NCBI RefSeq assembly: GCF_014204795.1
Contig: NZ_JACHMB010000001.1
Coordinates: 5,716,501 to 5,780,500, forward strand
Direction: 5' to 3'
From: Nonomuraea jabiensis
Lineage (GTDB): Bacteria; Actinomycetota; Actinomycetes; Streptosporangiales; Streptosporangiaceae
DNA length: 64,000 nucleotides
Made by a program: the position numbers and the translations under genes. The notes beneath the pieces were generated by a model. That model searched no databases and was not told the origin of the DNA. It saw only the letters and a list, made by a program, of their open reading frames with translations. Shown here piece by piece: positions 32,061 through 41,183 of the stretch; positions within the stretch are counted from its first letter, which is position 1; each line of letters starts with the position of its first letter.

Positions 32061-34651
32061 GTGGGGATCGCCACTGCCCGGACACGGCTTGCGGGCAGCA
32101 CGGTCGCCAGCACCGCGAGCACGGAGCAGAGGGCGATCACCCCGATGACCGGTTGCCAGGGCACCTCGATCGCCACGGGGCCCGCCAGTTGCAGCAGCGC
32201 GGCGTACAGTCCGAGCAGCCCGAGCGCGGTGGCGAGGGCGGCGAGGAGCACGCCGACCGCCACGACAAGCAGCGCCTCGGCCACGACGTATCGCAGGACC
32301 TGCCCCTTGGTGGCGCCGAGCAGGCGTAGCGCGCCGTGCTCGCCCGCCCGGTCGGGGGCCGCCATGAGGAGGGTGTTGACCTGCGCGATCACGGTGTAGC
32401 TCAGCATGATGCCGAGTACGGCGAGCAGGCCAAGACGGCTGGCCGAGGCGGCGCGGTCGGTGACGGTTCCGGCCCAGGCGGACTTGGTCATGGAACGGGC
32501 GTTGTGCCCCGTTACGGCCTGCTCCAGCGCCTTGGAGGCGGAGGCGGAGGCGCCGGGGCGTAGCTTCACGTACGCGAGCGAGGGCCGGGCGGACAAGGCG
32601 TGCGTCGGGGTGACGTACGCGTCCGCGGTGGAGTCGGCGCCGAGCAGCGCGACGACCGTCAGGGACACCTGGCTGCCGTCGGCCCGCCACAGCCGTACCC
32701 GCTGGCCAAGGCTCACCTCCCAGGTGGGGGAGACCGCGATCGTGTCGTCGCGCAGCTCCTTGAGCGACCCGGCGGTCACGGGCACGGACAGCGCAGTCGT
32801 GAGCGTGGCCGGGTTCACGGCCTCGGCGGGCCGCTGGATGAGCTGGGTCCCGGCGCCTTCGAGCGTGTAGAGGCTGGTCGGGGTCACGGTGGTGACGTCG
32901 GCGCCGGGGATGGCGCGCAGGCGTTCGCTGAGTTGCCGGTCCAGCCCGGCCGGGCCGGACGGCAGCACCACATAGTCGGCGCGTACGGGGTCGATCCGCA
33001 TCGCGGCCTTGGTGGCGTCGGTCATGGCCGCGCCGCCGAGCAGGGTGGCGGCCAGCGCGACGGTCATCAGGACCGGCGCGGCCGTGGCGGCGGTACGCCT
33101 CGTGGAGGCGACGGCGCCGGCGGGGACCACGAGAGCGCCCGCGCCGCGCAGGCGTCCGAGCGGGGCGGCGAGCAGGTTCGCGACCGGGCGGACGACGACC
33201 GGGGCCAGCAGCCCGGCGGCGGCGATGAGCAGCATGACGATGGGCATGAAGGTCTTGTTGTTGGTCGCGCCCGACGGGTCGCTGACGGCGTTGACGGCCA
33301 TGCTGATGACGGCGGTGGCGAGCAGGCCGCCGCCGGCGATCCAGCGTCCGGGCGTCATGGCCCGCGGTTCCACCGCCGCCTGGCGCAGCGCCTCCGCGGG
33401 CCGCACGCGGCCCGCCCGCCAGGCGGCCACGACCACGCCGAGCACGGCGACCAGCACTCCAGTGCCGAAGGCCACGTACGAAGGCACCGAGGAGGTGGAG
33501 GGCAGCAGCCAGGCAGGCGCCATGCCGAGCGAGCTCAGCAGGTCCAGGATCGGCCGGGTGGCGAGGGGACCGGTCAGCGCGCCGAGCGCCGAGGCGGCGA
33601 TCGCGACCAGGAGCGCCTCGCCGTACACCATGCGCCTGACCTGGCCGGTGGTCGCGCCGACGGTACGGAGCAGGGCGAACTCGCGCTGCCGCTGCCCGAC
33701 CGCGAAGGCGAAGGTGGAGGAGACCACGAACACGGCGATGAACCCGGCGAAACCCGCGGCGATGCCGGCGATCGTGTTGGCGTTGTTGCGGGCCTGCTCG
33801 TCGCTCTCGCGGGACGGGTCGAGCAGCGCCCGCTCCTGGCCGGTCAGCACCTTGACCTCGGTGGAGACCACGGGCGTCCCGCCCTGGCGCGGTGCCGCCC
33901 CGGACGCGATGACCTGGCCAGGGGCGGCCTGGTCGGAGGTGGGCTGGTCCGCAGAGGCTTGGTCCGTAGAGGCGTGGTCCGTAGAGGCGTGGTCCGTAGA
34001 GGCGTGGTCCGCGGAGGCGTGGGTCGCGGATGCTTGGGCCAGAGCGGTGCGGACCTCGGTGGCGGGGCGCCACACGGCCAGCGCGTCGATCCGCGGTGAC
34101 AGCCGGGCGGCCCGCCCGTCGGTGAAGAACACAGTCGGCTGCGGCCCCGCCGTGGCGATCCCCACCACCCGGTACGACCGGCTCCCCGCCGCGGTCACCA
34201 CCTGCACCCGCCGGCCCACACGCGCACCGGCGGTGACGACGATCTCGTCGTCCGCGGCGGGCGCCCGTCCCGACGTCAGCCGCTGCGGCGCCGTACGGGC
34301 AGCAGACCAGGGACGGCCGACGGCGGGTGGTCCACCGGCGAGCTGCGCTGCGAAGATCCGATCCACCACGGCCCCGGGGATGCGCCGGGCCAGCTCGGGA
34401 TCCAGCCCGCGCGGCTCGGCCAGCGGCGCGCCGCGCTCGCCGAACGGGGTCCGCAGGGTGAGCCGTTCGTCGGGCGCCACCACGACGGGTGCGGCGGCGT
34501 ACCGCTGCGGCCCCCGGTCGGGTGAGGTGATGCTGGAGGCCAGCACCTGGCCGAGCGCGGCCATGAGGGCCGCGCCGAACGCCAGGGCGACGAACGTGCC
34601 GGCGAAGGACGACCACCGGACGCGCAGCGTGGACCAGGCGATCCTCAGCAC
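32057..34651 (-). CDS. ABC transporter permease, FtsX/MacB type
   Basis: An 864-aa protein with two FtsX-type permease modules, each with four helices around ALLRTVGATTGQVRRMVYGEALLV and ALRLLGATKGQVLRYVVAEALLV, and a large extracytoplasmic segment after the first helix. The GTG start overlaps the ATPase gene by 7 bp. A region of five-residue ASTDH repeats sits in the first extracytoplasmic domain. With the ATPase it forms an exporter or mechanotransmission complex of unknown substrate. Confidence 0.85.
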   Translation of the reverse strand: MLRIAWSTLRVRWSSFAGTFVALAFGAALMAALGQVLASSITSPDRGPQRYAAAPVVVAPDERLTLRTPFGERGAPLAEPRGLDPELARRIPGAVVDRIFAAQLAGGPPAVGRPWSAARTAPQRLTSGRAPAADDEIVVTAGARVGRRVQVVTAAGSRSYRVVGIATAGPQPTVFFTDGRAARLSPRIDALAVWRPATEVRTALAQASATHASADHASTDHASTDHASTDQASADQPTSDQAAPGQVIASGAAPRQGGTPVVSTEVKVLTGQERALLDPSRESDEQARNNANTIAGIAAGFAGFIAVFVVSSTFAFAVGQRQREFALLRTVGATTGQVRRMVYGEALLVAIAASALGALTGPLATRPILDLLSSLGMAPAWLLPSTSSVPSYVAFGTGVLVAVLGVVVAAWRAGRVRPAEALRQAAVEPRAMTPGRWIAGGGLLATAVISMAVNAVSDPSGATNNKTFMPIVMLLIAAAGLLAPVVVRPVANLLAAPLGRLRGAGALVVPAGAVASTRRTAATAAPVLMTVALAATLLGGAAMTDATKAAMRIDPVRADYVVLPSGPAGLDRQLSERLRAIPGADVTTVTPTSLYTLEGAGTQLIQRPAEAVNPATLTTALSVPVTAGSLKELRDDTIAVSPTWEVSLGQRVRLWRADGSQVSLTVVALLGADSTADAYVTPTHALSARPSLAYVKLRPGASASASKALEQAVTGHNARSMTKSAWAGTVTDRAASASRLGLLAVLGIMLSYTVIAQVNTLLMAAPDRAGEHGALRLLGATKGQVLRYVVAEALLVVAVGVLLAALATALGLLGLYAALLQLAGPVAIEVPWQPVIGVIALCSVLAVLATVLPASRVRAVAIPT
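33946..34020. repeat. 15-bp tandem repeat within the ABC permease
   Basis: Five units of GGTCCGTAGAGGCGT or close variants. In the minus-strand gene they encode a run of A-S-T/A-D-H/Q pentapeptides. Diverged units continue on both sides. The 15-bp period preserves frame. Confidence 0.75.
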
Positions 34652-35373
34652 GACGCCTCCAACTGCAGCATCCGGGTCGCGACCTGCTCGGCGCTCGGGT
34701 CGTGGAGCTCCCCGTAGACCCGGCCGTCGGCCAGGAACACCACGCGGTCGGCGTGGGCCGCGGCCACCGGGTCGTGGGTGACCATGATGATGGTCTGTGC
34801 CTGCCGGTCGACCAGGTCGCGCAGCAGGCGGAGCACCTCGCGGCTGGTGTTGGCGTCCAGGGCGCCGGTGGGCTCGTCGGCGAACAGCACCGCCGGCCGG
34901 GTGACCAGGGCCCGGGCGATGGCGACGCGCTGCTGCTGGCCGCCGGACATCTCGGCGGGCCGGTGGTCGACGCGCCCGGCCAGGCCCACGGCGGTCAGGC
35001 TCTGGCGCACCTGCTGGGAGTCGGGGCGGCGGCCGGCCAGGCGCAGGGGGAGGGCGACGTTCTGGGCGGCGGTGAGCGACGGCAGCAGGTTGAAGGACTG
35101 GAAGACGAACCCGATCCGGTCGCGCCGCAGCAGCGTCAGCTTCTTGTCGCTGAGCGTCGCCAGGTCCCGGCCGTCCACCGTCACCCGCCCCGAGCTCGGC
35201 CGGTCGAGCCCCGCGGCGCACTGCAGCAACGTCGACTTGCCCGACCCCGACGGTCCCATCACGGCGGTGAACGTGCCGGCGGCGAAGCCGATCGACACGT
35301 CGTCGAGCGCCGTGACGCCGTGTGCGTAGTGTTTGGTGACCGAGCTCAGGTCGACCGCTTGCGTGGAATTCAT
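34645..35373 (-). CDS. ABC transporter ATP-binding protein, MacB/LolD type
   Basis: A 242-aa ATPase: Walker A GPSGSGKSTLLQ, Q-loop FVFQSFNLLPSLTA, signature MSGGQQQRVAIARAL, Walker B VLFADEPTGALD and H-loop MVTHDP. FVFQSFNLLP is characteristic of the LolD/MacB group that works with FtsX-type permeases. It heads the minus-strand operon, only 44 bp from the divergent LuxR-type regulator. Confidence 0.92.
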   Translation of the reverse strand: MNSTQAVDLSSVTKHYAHGVTALDDVSIGFAAGTFTAVMGPSGSGKSTLLQCAAGLDRPSSGRVTVDGRDLATLSDKKLTLLRRDRIGFVFQSFNLLPSLTAAQNVALPLRLAGRRPDSQQVRQSLTAVGLAGRVDHRPAEMSGGQQQRVAIARALVTRPAVLFADEPTGALDANTSREVLRLLRDLVDRQAQTIIMVTHDPVAAAHADRVVFLADGRVYGELHDPSAEQVATRMLQLEASC

Positions 35374-35417
35374 GACGGCGACACTATGAAGGCGGGCACC
35401 TGGGCGGTACCGGATGA

Positions 35418-38132
35418 ATGACTAGGATTCGTCCCATGCTTCGGGGGCGGGAGTCTGAACAGCAGGCCATTGACGTGCTGCTTGACCAGGCTCGCGCCGG
35501 ACGCTCCGGCGTGCTGGTGCTCGGAGGCGAGCCGGGGATCGGCAAGACCGCCCTCCTGACCTACGCCGGGGAACGCGCCCAGGACATGCGGGTGCTGCGC
35601 GGCCTGGGCGTCGAGACCGAGGCCGAGATCCCGTACGCCTCGCTCCACCTGCTTCTGCGCGGCGCGCTCGGCCACCTCGATGCGCTGCCCGAGCCCCAGG
35701 CGGCGGCGCTGGCGGGCGCCCTGGGCCTGGCGCCCGCGCGGGCCGACGATCGGTTCCATGTGGGCGTGGCCGTGCTGTCGCTGCTGGCGGAGCTGGCCGA
35801 GGACCGGCCGCTGCTGTGCCTGGTGGACGACGCGCACTGGCTGGATCCGGCTTCGGCCGTCGTGCTGCGCTTCGCCGCGCACCGGCTGCACGCGGAGGGC
35901 GTCGTGATGCTGTTCGGCGCCCGCGACGGCTTCGACCCGGGGGGCCTGCCCGAACGGCGGCTCAGCGGCCTGGACGACGGCAGCGCCGCGCGGGTGCTCG
36001 CCGACGCCGCGCCCGGCCTCACCGGCTCGACCCGTCTGAAGATCCTCAAGGAGAGCGCGGGCAACCCGCTCGCCTTGCTCGAACTGCCGCGCACCGCCGA
36101 CCTGCCGTTCTACGACCACAGCCCGCTGCCGCTGCCGGAACGCCTCCGCCTGGCCTACGCCGCCCGCGTCGGCCGCCTGCCCCAGGCGGCCCGGACCGCG
36201 CTGCTGGTCACCGCGCTGGCGGACGACGGCGACCTGAACATGATCACGAAAGCCTGCGCCGCGCTCGGCGTCGAACTCGCCGCCCTGGGCGCGGCCGAAC
36301 GTGCGGGCCTGGTCACGATCGCCGGCCGGCAGGTGCGCTTCGCCCATCCGCTCATGCGCGCGGCGGTCTTCCAGCTCAGTACGTACGACCTGCGCCTGGC
36401 GGTGCACCAGACCCTGGCCGGTCTGCTGGCCGATCGGCCCGACCGGCGGGCCTGGCACCTGGCCGCCGCCGCGACGGGTCCCGACGAGGCGGCCGCGCGA
36501 GCGCTGGAGGACCTGGCCCGCCGAGCCGGGGAGCGCGGCGCGAGCGTCAGCGCCTGCACCGCGTTCGAGCGGGCGGCCGAGCTGAGCCAGGATGAGGAGC
36601 TCAAGGGGCGGCGGCTGCTCTCGGCCGCCGTGCACGCCACCGAGGCGGGCCAACCGCAGCGGGCCCAGCGGCTCGTCGAGGCCGCCACCGCGCTCGTGCC
36701 GGCCACGTCGGCCCGCACCACGCTCCCCAAGCTGCGGGCCAGGATCGCCCTCGACCAGGGCGCCCCGCACCTGGCCCACGACCTGCTGCTCAAGGGCGCC
36801 GCGGACGTGGCCGGCGACGACCGCGCCGCCGCGGGCCTGATGCTGGTCGAGGCGGCCCGCAACGCCAACCGGTTCGGCGACGCCGCCAGGCTCGTCGAGG
36901 CCGCCGACCGGCTGCGCGAGCTGGACCTGCGCCCGGAGGACGACCTCGACCTCGCCAGACAGGCCGCCCTGGGAACGGCGCTGCTGCTGACAGAAGGCCC
37001 CGCCGCCGCCCTGCCGATCATGCGCGAGCTGGTGTCCAAGGGCAGCCGGATCACGCCGGAAATGCACTCACGCCGGATCAACGCCTCCTACTTCGCCCTC
37101 CAGACCGGTGACTTCCAGGCCGCATGGGAGATCGCCCGCGCCGCCGCCGACGAGTGCCGCGCCAACGGCGAGCTCGGCAAGCTGGCCGTCCTCCACATCA
37201 CGCTCGCCGCCAGCGAGATCTTCCTCGGCAGGTTCACGGACGCGACGGCCACCGCGACCGAGGGCCTGCACCTGACCGCCGAGACCGGCCGGCCGAGCCG
37301 GGCCGGCTGCATGCGGGGCATGCTCGCCTGGATCGCCGCCGCCCGGGGCGACGCGGACCGGTGCGCCGAGCTGGCCGCCGCCGCGCACGAGCACTACGAC
37401 GCCAACGGCATCGTCAACGGCCTCGCCTGGGCCCAGTGGGCGCGGGCCCTGCTGGATCTGGGCCTGGGCCGCCACGCCGAGGTTCTGGACCGGCTGGAGA
37501 CGGCCCTGGCGGGGCCGGCGCGCCACCAGTTCCAGGCCGTCCACTTCGCCCCCGACCAGATCGAGGCCGCGGCCCGGCTCGGCCTGCCCGCGGACCGGCC
37601 GCTGCGCCGCTACGAGGCGTGGGCGGAGGCGTCCGGCCAGACCTGGGCGCAGGCCGTACTGCACCGTTGCCGGGCCCTGCTCGAACCCGACGGGGAACGA
37701 GCGCACGACCACTTCCGCACCGCCGTACGGCTGCACGCCGGCGGCGGCCACCCCTGGGAGTCGGCGCGCACCGCACTGGTCTACGGCGAGCGCCTGCGCA
37801 GGGACCGGCACAAGGGCGCGGCCCGCGCCCAGCTGCGCGCCGCGCTGGAGACCTTCCAGCGCCTGGGCGCGCGGCCCTGGGCGGACCGCGCCGGCAACGA
37901 GCTGCGTGCCGCCGGCGACACCGGTCTCGTCGCAGCCGGGGCCGACGCGCTGTCGGCGCTCTCCCCGCAGGAGCTGCAGATCGTTCGCCTGGCCGCGGCC
38001 GGGCGCACCAACAAGGAGATCGGCGCGCAGCTCTTCCTCAGCCCCAAGACCGTCAGCTATCACCTGTATCGGGCCTTCCCCAAGCTCAACGTGACCAGCC
38101 GGGCCCAGCTCGCCGGCCTCGACCTGGCGTGA
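35418..38132 (+). CDS. LAL-type LuxR transcriptional regulator
   Basis: A 904-aa large ATP-binding LuxR-family protein. An N-terminal AAA/NACHT-like module carries Walker A LGGEPGIGKTALLTYA and Walker B LLCLVDDAHWLDP; a long helical, TPR-like middle follows; the C-terminal HTH reads LSPQELQIVRLAAAGRTNKEIG then LFLSPKTVSYHL. ATG 35418 is used; ATG 35436 is possible. Divergent orientation from the ABC exporter with a 44-bp shared promoter suggests it controls that operon. Confidence 0.88.
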   Translation: MTRIRPMLRGRESEQQAIDVLLDQARAGRSGVLVLGGEPGIGKTALLTYAGERAQDMRVLRGLGVETEAEIPYASLHLLLRGALGHLDALPEPQAAALAGALGLAPARADDRFHVGVAVLSLLAELAEDRPLLCLVDDAHWLDPASAVVLRFAAHRLHAEGVVMLFGARDGFDPGGLPERRLSGLDDGSAARVLADAAPGLTGSTRLKILKESAGNPLALLELPRTADLPFYDHSPLPLPERLRLAYAARVGRLPQAARTALLVTALADDGDLNMITKACAALGVELAALGAAERAGLVTIAGRQVRFAHPLMRAAVFQLSTYDLRLAVHQTLAGLLADRPDRRAWHLAAAATGPDEAAARALEDLARRAGERGASVSACTAFERAAELSQDEELKGRRLLSAAVHATEAGQPQRAQRLVEAATALVPATSARTTLPKLRARIALDQGAPHLAHDLLLKGAADVAGDDRAAAGLMLVEAARNANRFGDAARLVEAADRLRELDLRPEDDLDLARQAALGTALLLTEGPAAALPIMRELVSKGSRITPEMHSRRINASYFALQTGDFQAAWEIARAAADECRANGELGKLAVLHITLAASEIFLGRFTDATATATEGLHLTAETGRPSRAGCMRGMLAWIAAARGDADRCAELAAAAHEHYDANGIVNGLAWAQWARALLDLGLGRHAEVLDRLETALAGPARHQFQAVHFAPDQIEAAARLGLPADRPLRRYEAWAEASGQTWAQAVLHRCRALLEPDGERAHDHFRTAVRLHAGGGHPWESARTALVYGERLRRDRHKGAARAQLRAALETFQRLGARPWADRAGNELRAAGDTGLVAAGADALSALSPQELQIVRLAAAGRTNKEIGAQLFLSPKTVSYHLYRAFPKLNVTSRAQLAGLDLA

Positions 38133-38528
38133 GCGGCTCCAGAGGGCGATGTCCTCGCCCTCCTGAACGGCGTCGGGCGAGGCCGGAGATTCGGCTGCTC
38201 GGCAACGCCGGCACGGCGGCCGTTTGTGAAGTGGCGGCGGAAGTCGCGTACCGCGCCGGTGGCCGCGACCGGGTCGCCGTCCAGGCCGGCGGCGCGGGGG
38301 CGAGGAGCGTGTGTTTCCGGAAGCTGGTCCGAACGGTTCTGTGATCTCCGAGGGCGCGTTTCCGGAAGTCATCCGCCCGGCCTACTTCCGCAATTGTGTG
38401 TTTTTCGGAAGCAAGAGGTAGGTTGAAAGCACCGAGGTCTCTTCGAGCGTTGGCATTCGGGTCTGCGTCGCCCCCGGCGAACCACTCATCGTGGCCCTCC
38501 CCTCGGGGCCTGGACAGGTCAGACGACC
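38133..38528. other. Intergenic region with repeated TTCCGGAAG motifs
   Basis: No gene found. TTTCCGGAAG occurs at 38314-38323 and 38359-38368. A longer variant follows at 38396-38412 (GTGTGTTTTTCGGAAGC, compare GTGTGTTTCCGGAAGC at 38309-38324), and ACTTCCG occurs on the other strand near 38384. They lie 115-215 bp before the DUF5994 gene and may be regulator sites. Confidence 0.4.
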
Positions 38529-39092
38529 ATGACGCCGACACTGCTCTCTCAGCGCGTACCGCTCGGCTCCGGCTCGTCCGCGATGCCGCGGGTCGATTCG
38601 GCACTACGGCTCAGTCTCCACCCTTTGCTGGATCGGCGGGCCGTCGTGAACGGGGCCTGGTGGCCCTACTCCCACGACGCGGCCGCCGAACTACCCGATC
38701 TCATCGCCGCCGTCGACCAGCGGCTGCAGCGGACCACGATGCTGGTAGGAGTGCACCGGAACGCGTGGCGGCGTATCCCGCAACGGATCCCGGCACGTGG
38801 ACGGACGGTACGCGTCGGATGGTTCCGGCATGCCGACCCCCACGTGATCGTTCTGTTCTTCACCTCCGACGAGCCGGTCACCCTGCTGATGATTCCGCCG
38901 GACACCGCCGCCGGCCCTGCCGAGGCCGCGCTCAAGCTCACCGCCCGGAACACCGCCGACCTGAGTGACGATGCCATCTTCGCCCTGGCGCACCTGCCGC
39001 CCGATCCCGCTCTCCGCGCGACGGCCGAAAGCATGGCCTGCTGCGAGAGCGAGACCCGGTCCTCCACCAGCCGGCCGTCAGCGCCGGTGTAA
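38529..39092 (+). CDS. DUF5994 family protein
   Basis: A 187-aa soluble protein with the actinobacterial DUF5994 pattern: RLSLHPLLDRRAVVNGAWWPYSHDAAAELPDLI split around GAWWP, HRNAWRRIPQRIP, and GRTVRVGWFRHADPH. Function unknown. It is followed 97 bp on by a STAS protein, a pairing seen in stress and sigma-control neighbourhoods of actinomycetes. Confidence 0.65.
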   Translation: MTPTLLSQRVPLGSGSSAMPRVDSALRLSLHPLLDRRAVVNGAWWPYSHDAAAELPDLIAAVDQRLQRTTMLVGVHRNAWRRIPQRIPARGRTVRVGWFRHADPHVIVLFFTSDEPVTLLMIPPDTAAGPAEAALKLTARNTADLSDDAIFALAHLPPDPALRATAESMACCESETRSSTSRPSAPV

Positions 39093-39189
39093 TCCACGTA
39101 CCGTCCGCCGGCCGATCGAGCCGGGTTCAGCCAGAGCAGTCCCGACGGCGGACCGGAGGGCAGCTCAGCTTCTCCAAAGGGAGACTTCC

Positions 39190-39513
39190 ATGACCGTCAT
39201 CGAGACCGCGCCACTCGGCGTGGCCGACCCGTCAAAGCCGACCACCGTTCACCTGTCCGGCGAGATCGACATCTTCACCAGCGCGGCGCTTCGCCGGCAG
39301 CTGCTCGACACGCTCGACCACAGCACGAGCGTGCTCATCATCGACCTGTCGCAGGTGTCGTTCTGCGATGCCGGAGGCTTGGCCGTCCTGGTCGGTATCC
39401 AGCGCCGCGCCCGGATGATGGGCATCACCTTGGCCCTGAGCGCTCCCCGCCCGTTCATGTCCCGGCTGCTGCACATCACCGGCCTGGAGCGTGGCCTGCC
39501 GATGGTGGTGTGA
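39190..39513 (+). CDS. STAS-domain anti-sigma factor antagonist-like protein
   Basis: A 107-aa single STAS domain: VHLSGEIDIFTSAALRRQLL, LIIDLSQVSFCDAGGLAVLVG, and a C-terminal helix ending ITGLERGLPMVV. AAAGGGAG precedes the ATG. In RsbV/SpoIIAA the loop after the conserved Asp carries the phosphorylated Ser (DSTG or DSSG). Here it is DAGG, with no hydroxyl residue, so control by anti-sigma kinase phosphorylation seems lost. Confidence 0.8.
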   Translation: MTVIETAPLGVADPSKPTTVHLSGEIDIFTSAALRRQLLDTLDHSTSVLIIDLSQVSFCDAGGLAVLVGIQRRARMMGITLALSAPRPFMSRLLHITGLERGLPMVV

Positions 39514-39592
39514 GCGGGGTACGCGCCCAGGCTCCAGGCCACCGCTCTGGATCAGCTTGTCGCGCCTGGCCTTGCAGCCGGCCAGGAAATCG

Positions 39593-40384
39593 TCACAGTG
39601 CCAGCACGGTGCCGAGCCGGCGGATCACCTCGGCCTCGCCGGGGTCGGCGTCGTCGCCGGACGGCGCGTGTTCGGTGATGGCCGCCCCGACGACGTCGTC
39701 CACCTGGGCGAGGAGGTCGGTGAGCCGCTGCGGCCGGACGCCGTCCGGCTCCGGGTAGCAGGTCGAGCCGAAGGCGGTGGGCTCCAGGACGTCGAGGTCG
39801 ACGTGCACGTACACGGGGCCGCGCAGATCGTCGAGGACGCGCTCCAGGTCGTCGACGCCGTACCTGCGCAGGCCGGTCCTCGCGAGGTACTCGTGCTCGG
39901 ACGCGTCGCCCGCCCGCTCCCCGGCGATGATCACCTGCTCCGGCCGGAGCGGCCGCTCCGGCGTGAGGCCGGCCGGGCCGTCCCCGAGCAGCGCGCGCAC
40001 CACCATGCCGTGGAAGGCGCCCGACGGCAGCGTAGGCGGGCTGTAGACGTCCGGGTGCGCGTCGATCCACAGGACCGTCAGAGCGTCCCCGTGGCGGGCG
40101 TGGGCGGCGTCGATCGGCGCGATGTCGACCGCGCAGTCGCCGCCGACGGTGATCACCCGGTCGTCGATGCCGGCCAGCGCCTCGCGCGCGCGCCGCTGGT
40201 TCTCCACGAGCACGTCGTACGCGCGGACCCCAGCGACCTTGTCCCCGCCGGTCTCGACCACCGGCACGGTCACCACCGCGTCGGCGGGGACGAGCGCGGC
40301 GGCACGGCGGGCGCCGGCCATCAGCCGCGGCGCGCTGCCGGACGCCGAGCCTTGCCATTGCGGTACGCAGAGCACAGTGGTCAT
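39593..40384 (-). CDS. Arginase/agmatinase-family protein with altered metal ligands
   Basis: A 263-aa ureohydrolase-fold protein. Motif positions are clear, but ligands differ: GGDCAVD in place of GGDHS, intact WIDAHPDVYSP (DAHxD), and HVDLDVLEPTA in place of SfDiDxxDP. The His-to-Cys change and the final Asp-to-Glu change suggest altered metal binding or a different amidine substrate. It lies 25 bp after the FHA gene on the same strand, probably cotranscribed. Confidence 0.65.
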   Translation of the reverse strand: MTTVLCVPQWQGSASGSAPRLMAGARRAAALVPADAVVTVPVVETGGDKVAGVRAYDVLVENQRRAREALAGIDDRVITVGGDCAVDIAPIDAAHARHGDALTVLWIDAHPDVYSPPTLPSGAFHGMVVRALLGDGPAGLTPERPLRPEQVIIAGERAGDASEHEYLARTGLRRYGVDDLERVLDDLRGPVYVHVDLDVLEPTAFGSTCYPEPDGVRPQRLTDLLAQVDDVVGAAITEHAPSGDDADPGEAEVIRRLGTVLAL

Positions 40385-40409
40385 GCGGGCGACGATACGA
40401 GGCGCCAGA

Positions 40410-41183
40410 TCAAAGTGCTAGATCGTTCTCCAGGAGGTCCAGGTCAGGCGGGACGAGGGTGGTCGACTCCACCAGGCCCCTGAGGAGGTTGTGCAGGAGG
40501 TTGTTGTCGTACGGGCGGCCTTCCGACCGGTCGTGGCGCAGCGGGTACGGGAAGCCGGCGGCGTGGAGGCGGTGCCGGACGGCCTCGATCCGGTCCTCGA
40601 TGATGCCCGCCCGCCACTTCTCCCCGGGCCGCAGATAGGCCAGCCGGGCCTCGGCCTGTTTGTACGTCAGCGGGCGCGGCGCCTCCTCGTACAGCAGGTA
40701 GCGCTCGCCCAGCACCACCAGGAGCAGGCGTTCGGTCTCGCTGAGGCCCCAGATCTTCGGCGGGTTGGTCGCGGCCGCGTGCAGGTCGGTCTGGGGATTG
40801 CCGTAGACGCCCGTGACGTGGAGCTCCACCAGGTGCTGACGGTAGCCGGAGCCCCTGATGAACAGCGGGGTGTAGCCCGGCTCCAGCGGCACGGGGTCGG
40901 TGGACCTGTGCATCAGCTGGCCGCGCGGCAGGCGGATGAGCTGCTGTCCCAGGTTGCGCAGCCACCACCGGCTGTCCTCGTACGTCACCTCGGCGTGCAG
41001 GCGGCTCACCGACTGGTCGTCCGCGCCCACCCGCAGATCGACGTTCGGGCGCTGGTCGCGGCCGAAGCGGACGTGGCGGCCGGGGCGGGGCGCGACCCTG
41101 ATGCCGCCCATGACGGTGCGGGCGTGCAGGGTGCCCGGGGCGGCCGGGTCCACGCCGTGGGCGAGGCTGGGGGGAGCGCTCAT
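40410..41183 (-). CDS. FHA-domain protein with C-terminal helical region
   Basis: A 257-aa protein. AGGAGG lies 7 bp before ATG 41183. The N-terminal FHA domain (about 25-120) has VRFGRDQRPNVDLRVGADDQ split by the usual Gly-Arg pair and SVSRLHAEVTYED for phosphothreonine binding. The C-terminal half (LSETERLLLVVLGERYLL, RPLTYKQAEARLAYL) looks like a winged-helix or helical effector region. It probably reads Ser/Thr kinase signals. The kinase partner is unknown and need not be the PknG of this window. Confidence 0.7.
   Translation of the reverse strand: MSAPPSLAHGVDPAAPGTLHARTVMGGIRVAPRPGRHVRFGRDQRPNVDLRVGADDQSVSRLHAEVTYEDSRWWLRNLGQQLIRLPRGQLMHRSTDPVPLEPGYTPLFIRGSGYRQHLVELHVTGVYGNPQTDLHAAATNPPKIWGLSETERLLLVVLGERYLLYEEAPRPLTYKQAEARLAYLRPGEKWRAGIIEDRIEAVRHRLHAAGFPYPLRHDRSEGRPYDNNLLHNLLRGLVESTTLVPPDLDLLENDLAL

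Noticed and set aside
33946..34020. CRISPR-like repeat
   Set aside because: 15-bp units are contiguous, without spacers, and lie inside the ABC permease coding sequence.
31398..38132. Edge of a secondary-metabolite cluster (LAL regulator plus exporter)
   Set aside because: No biosynthetic genes (PKS, NRPS, terpene, RiPP) are present on either side; the regulator/exporter pair stands alone.
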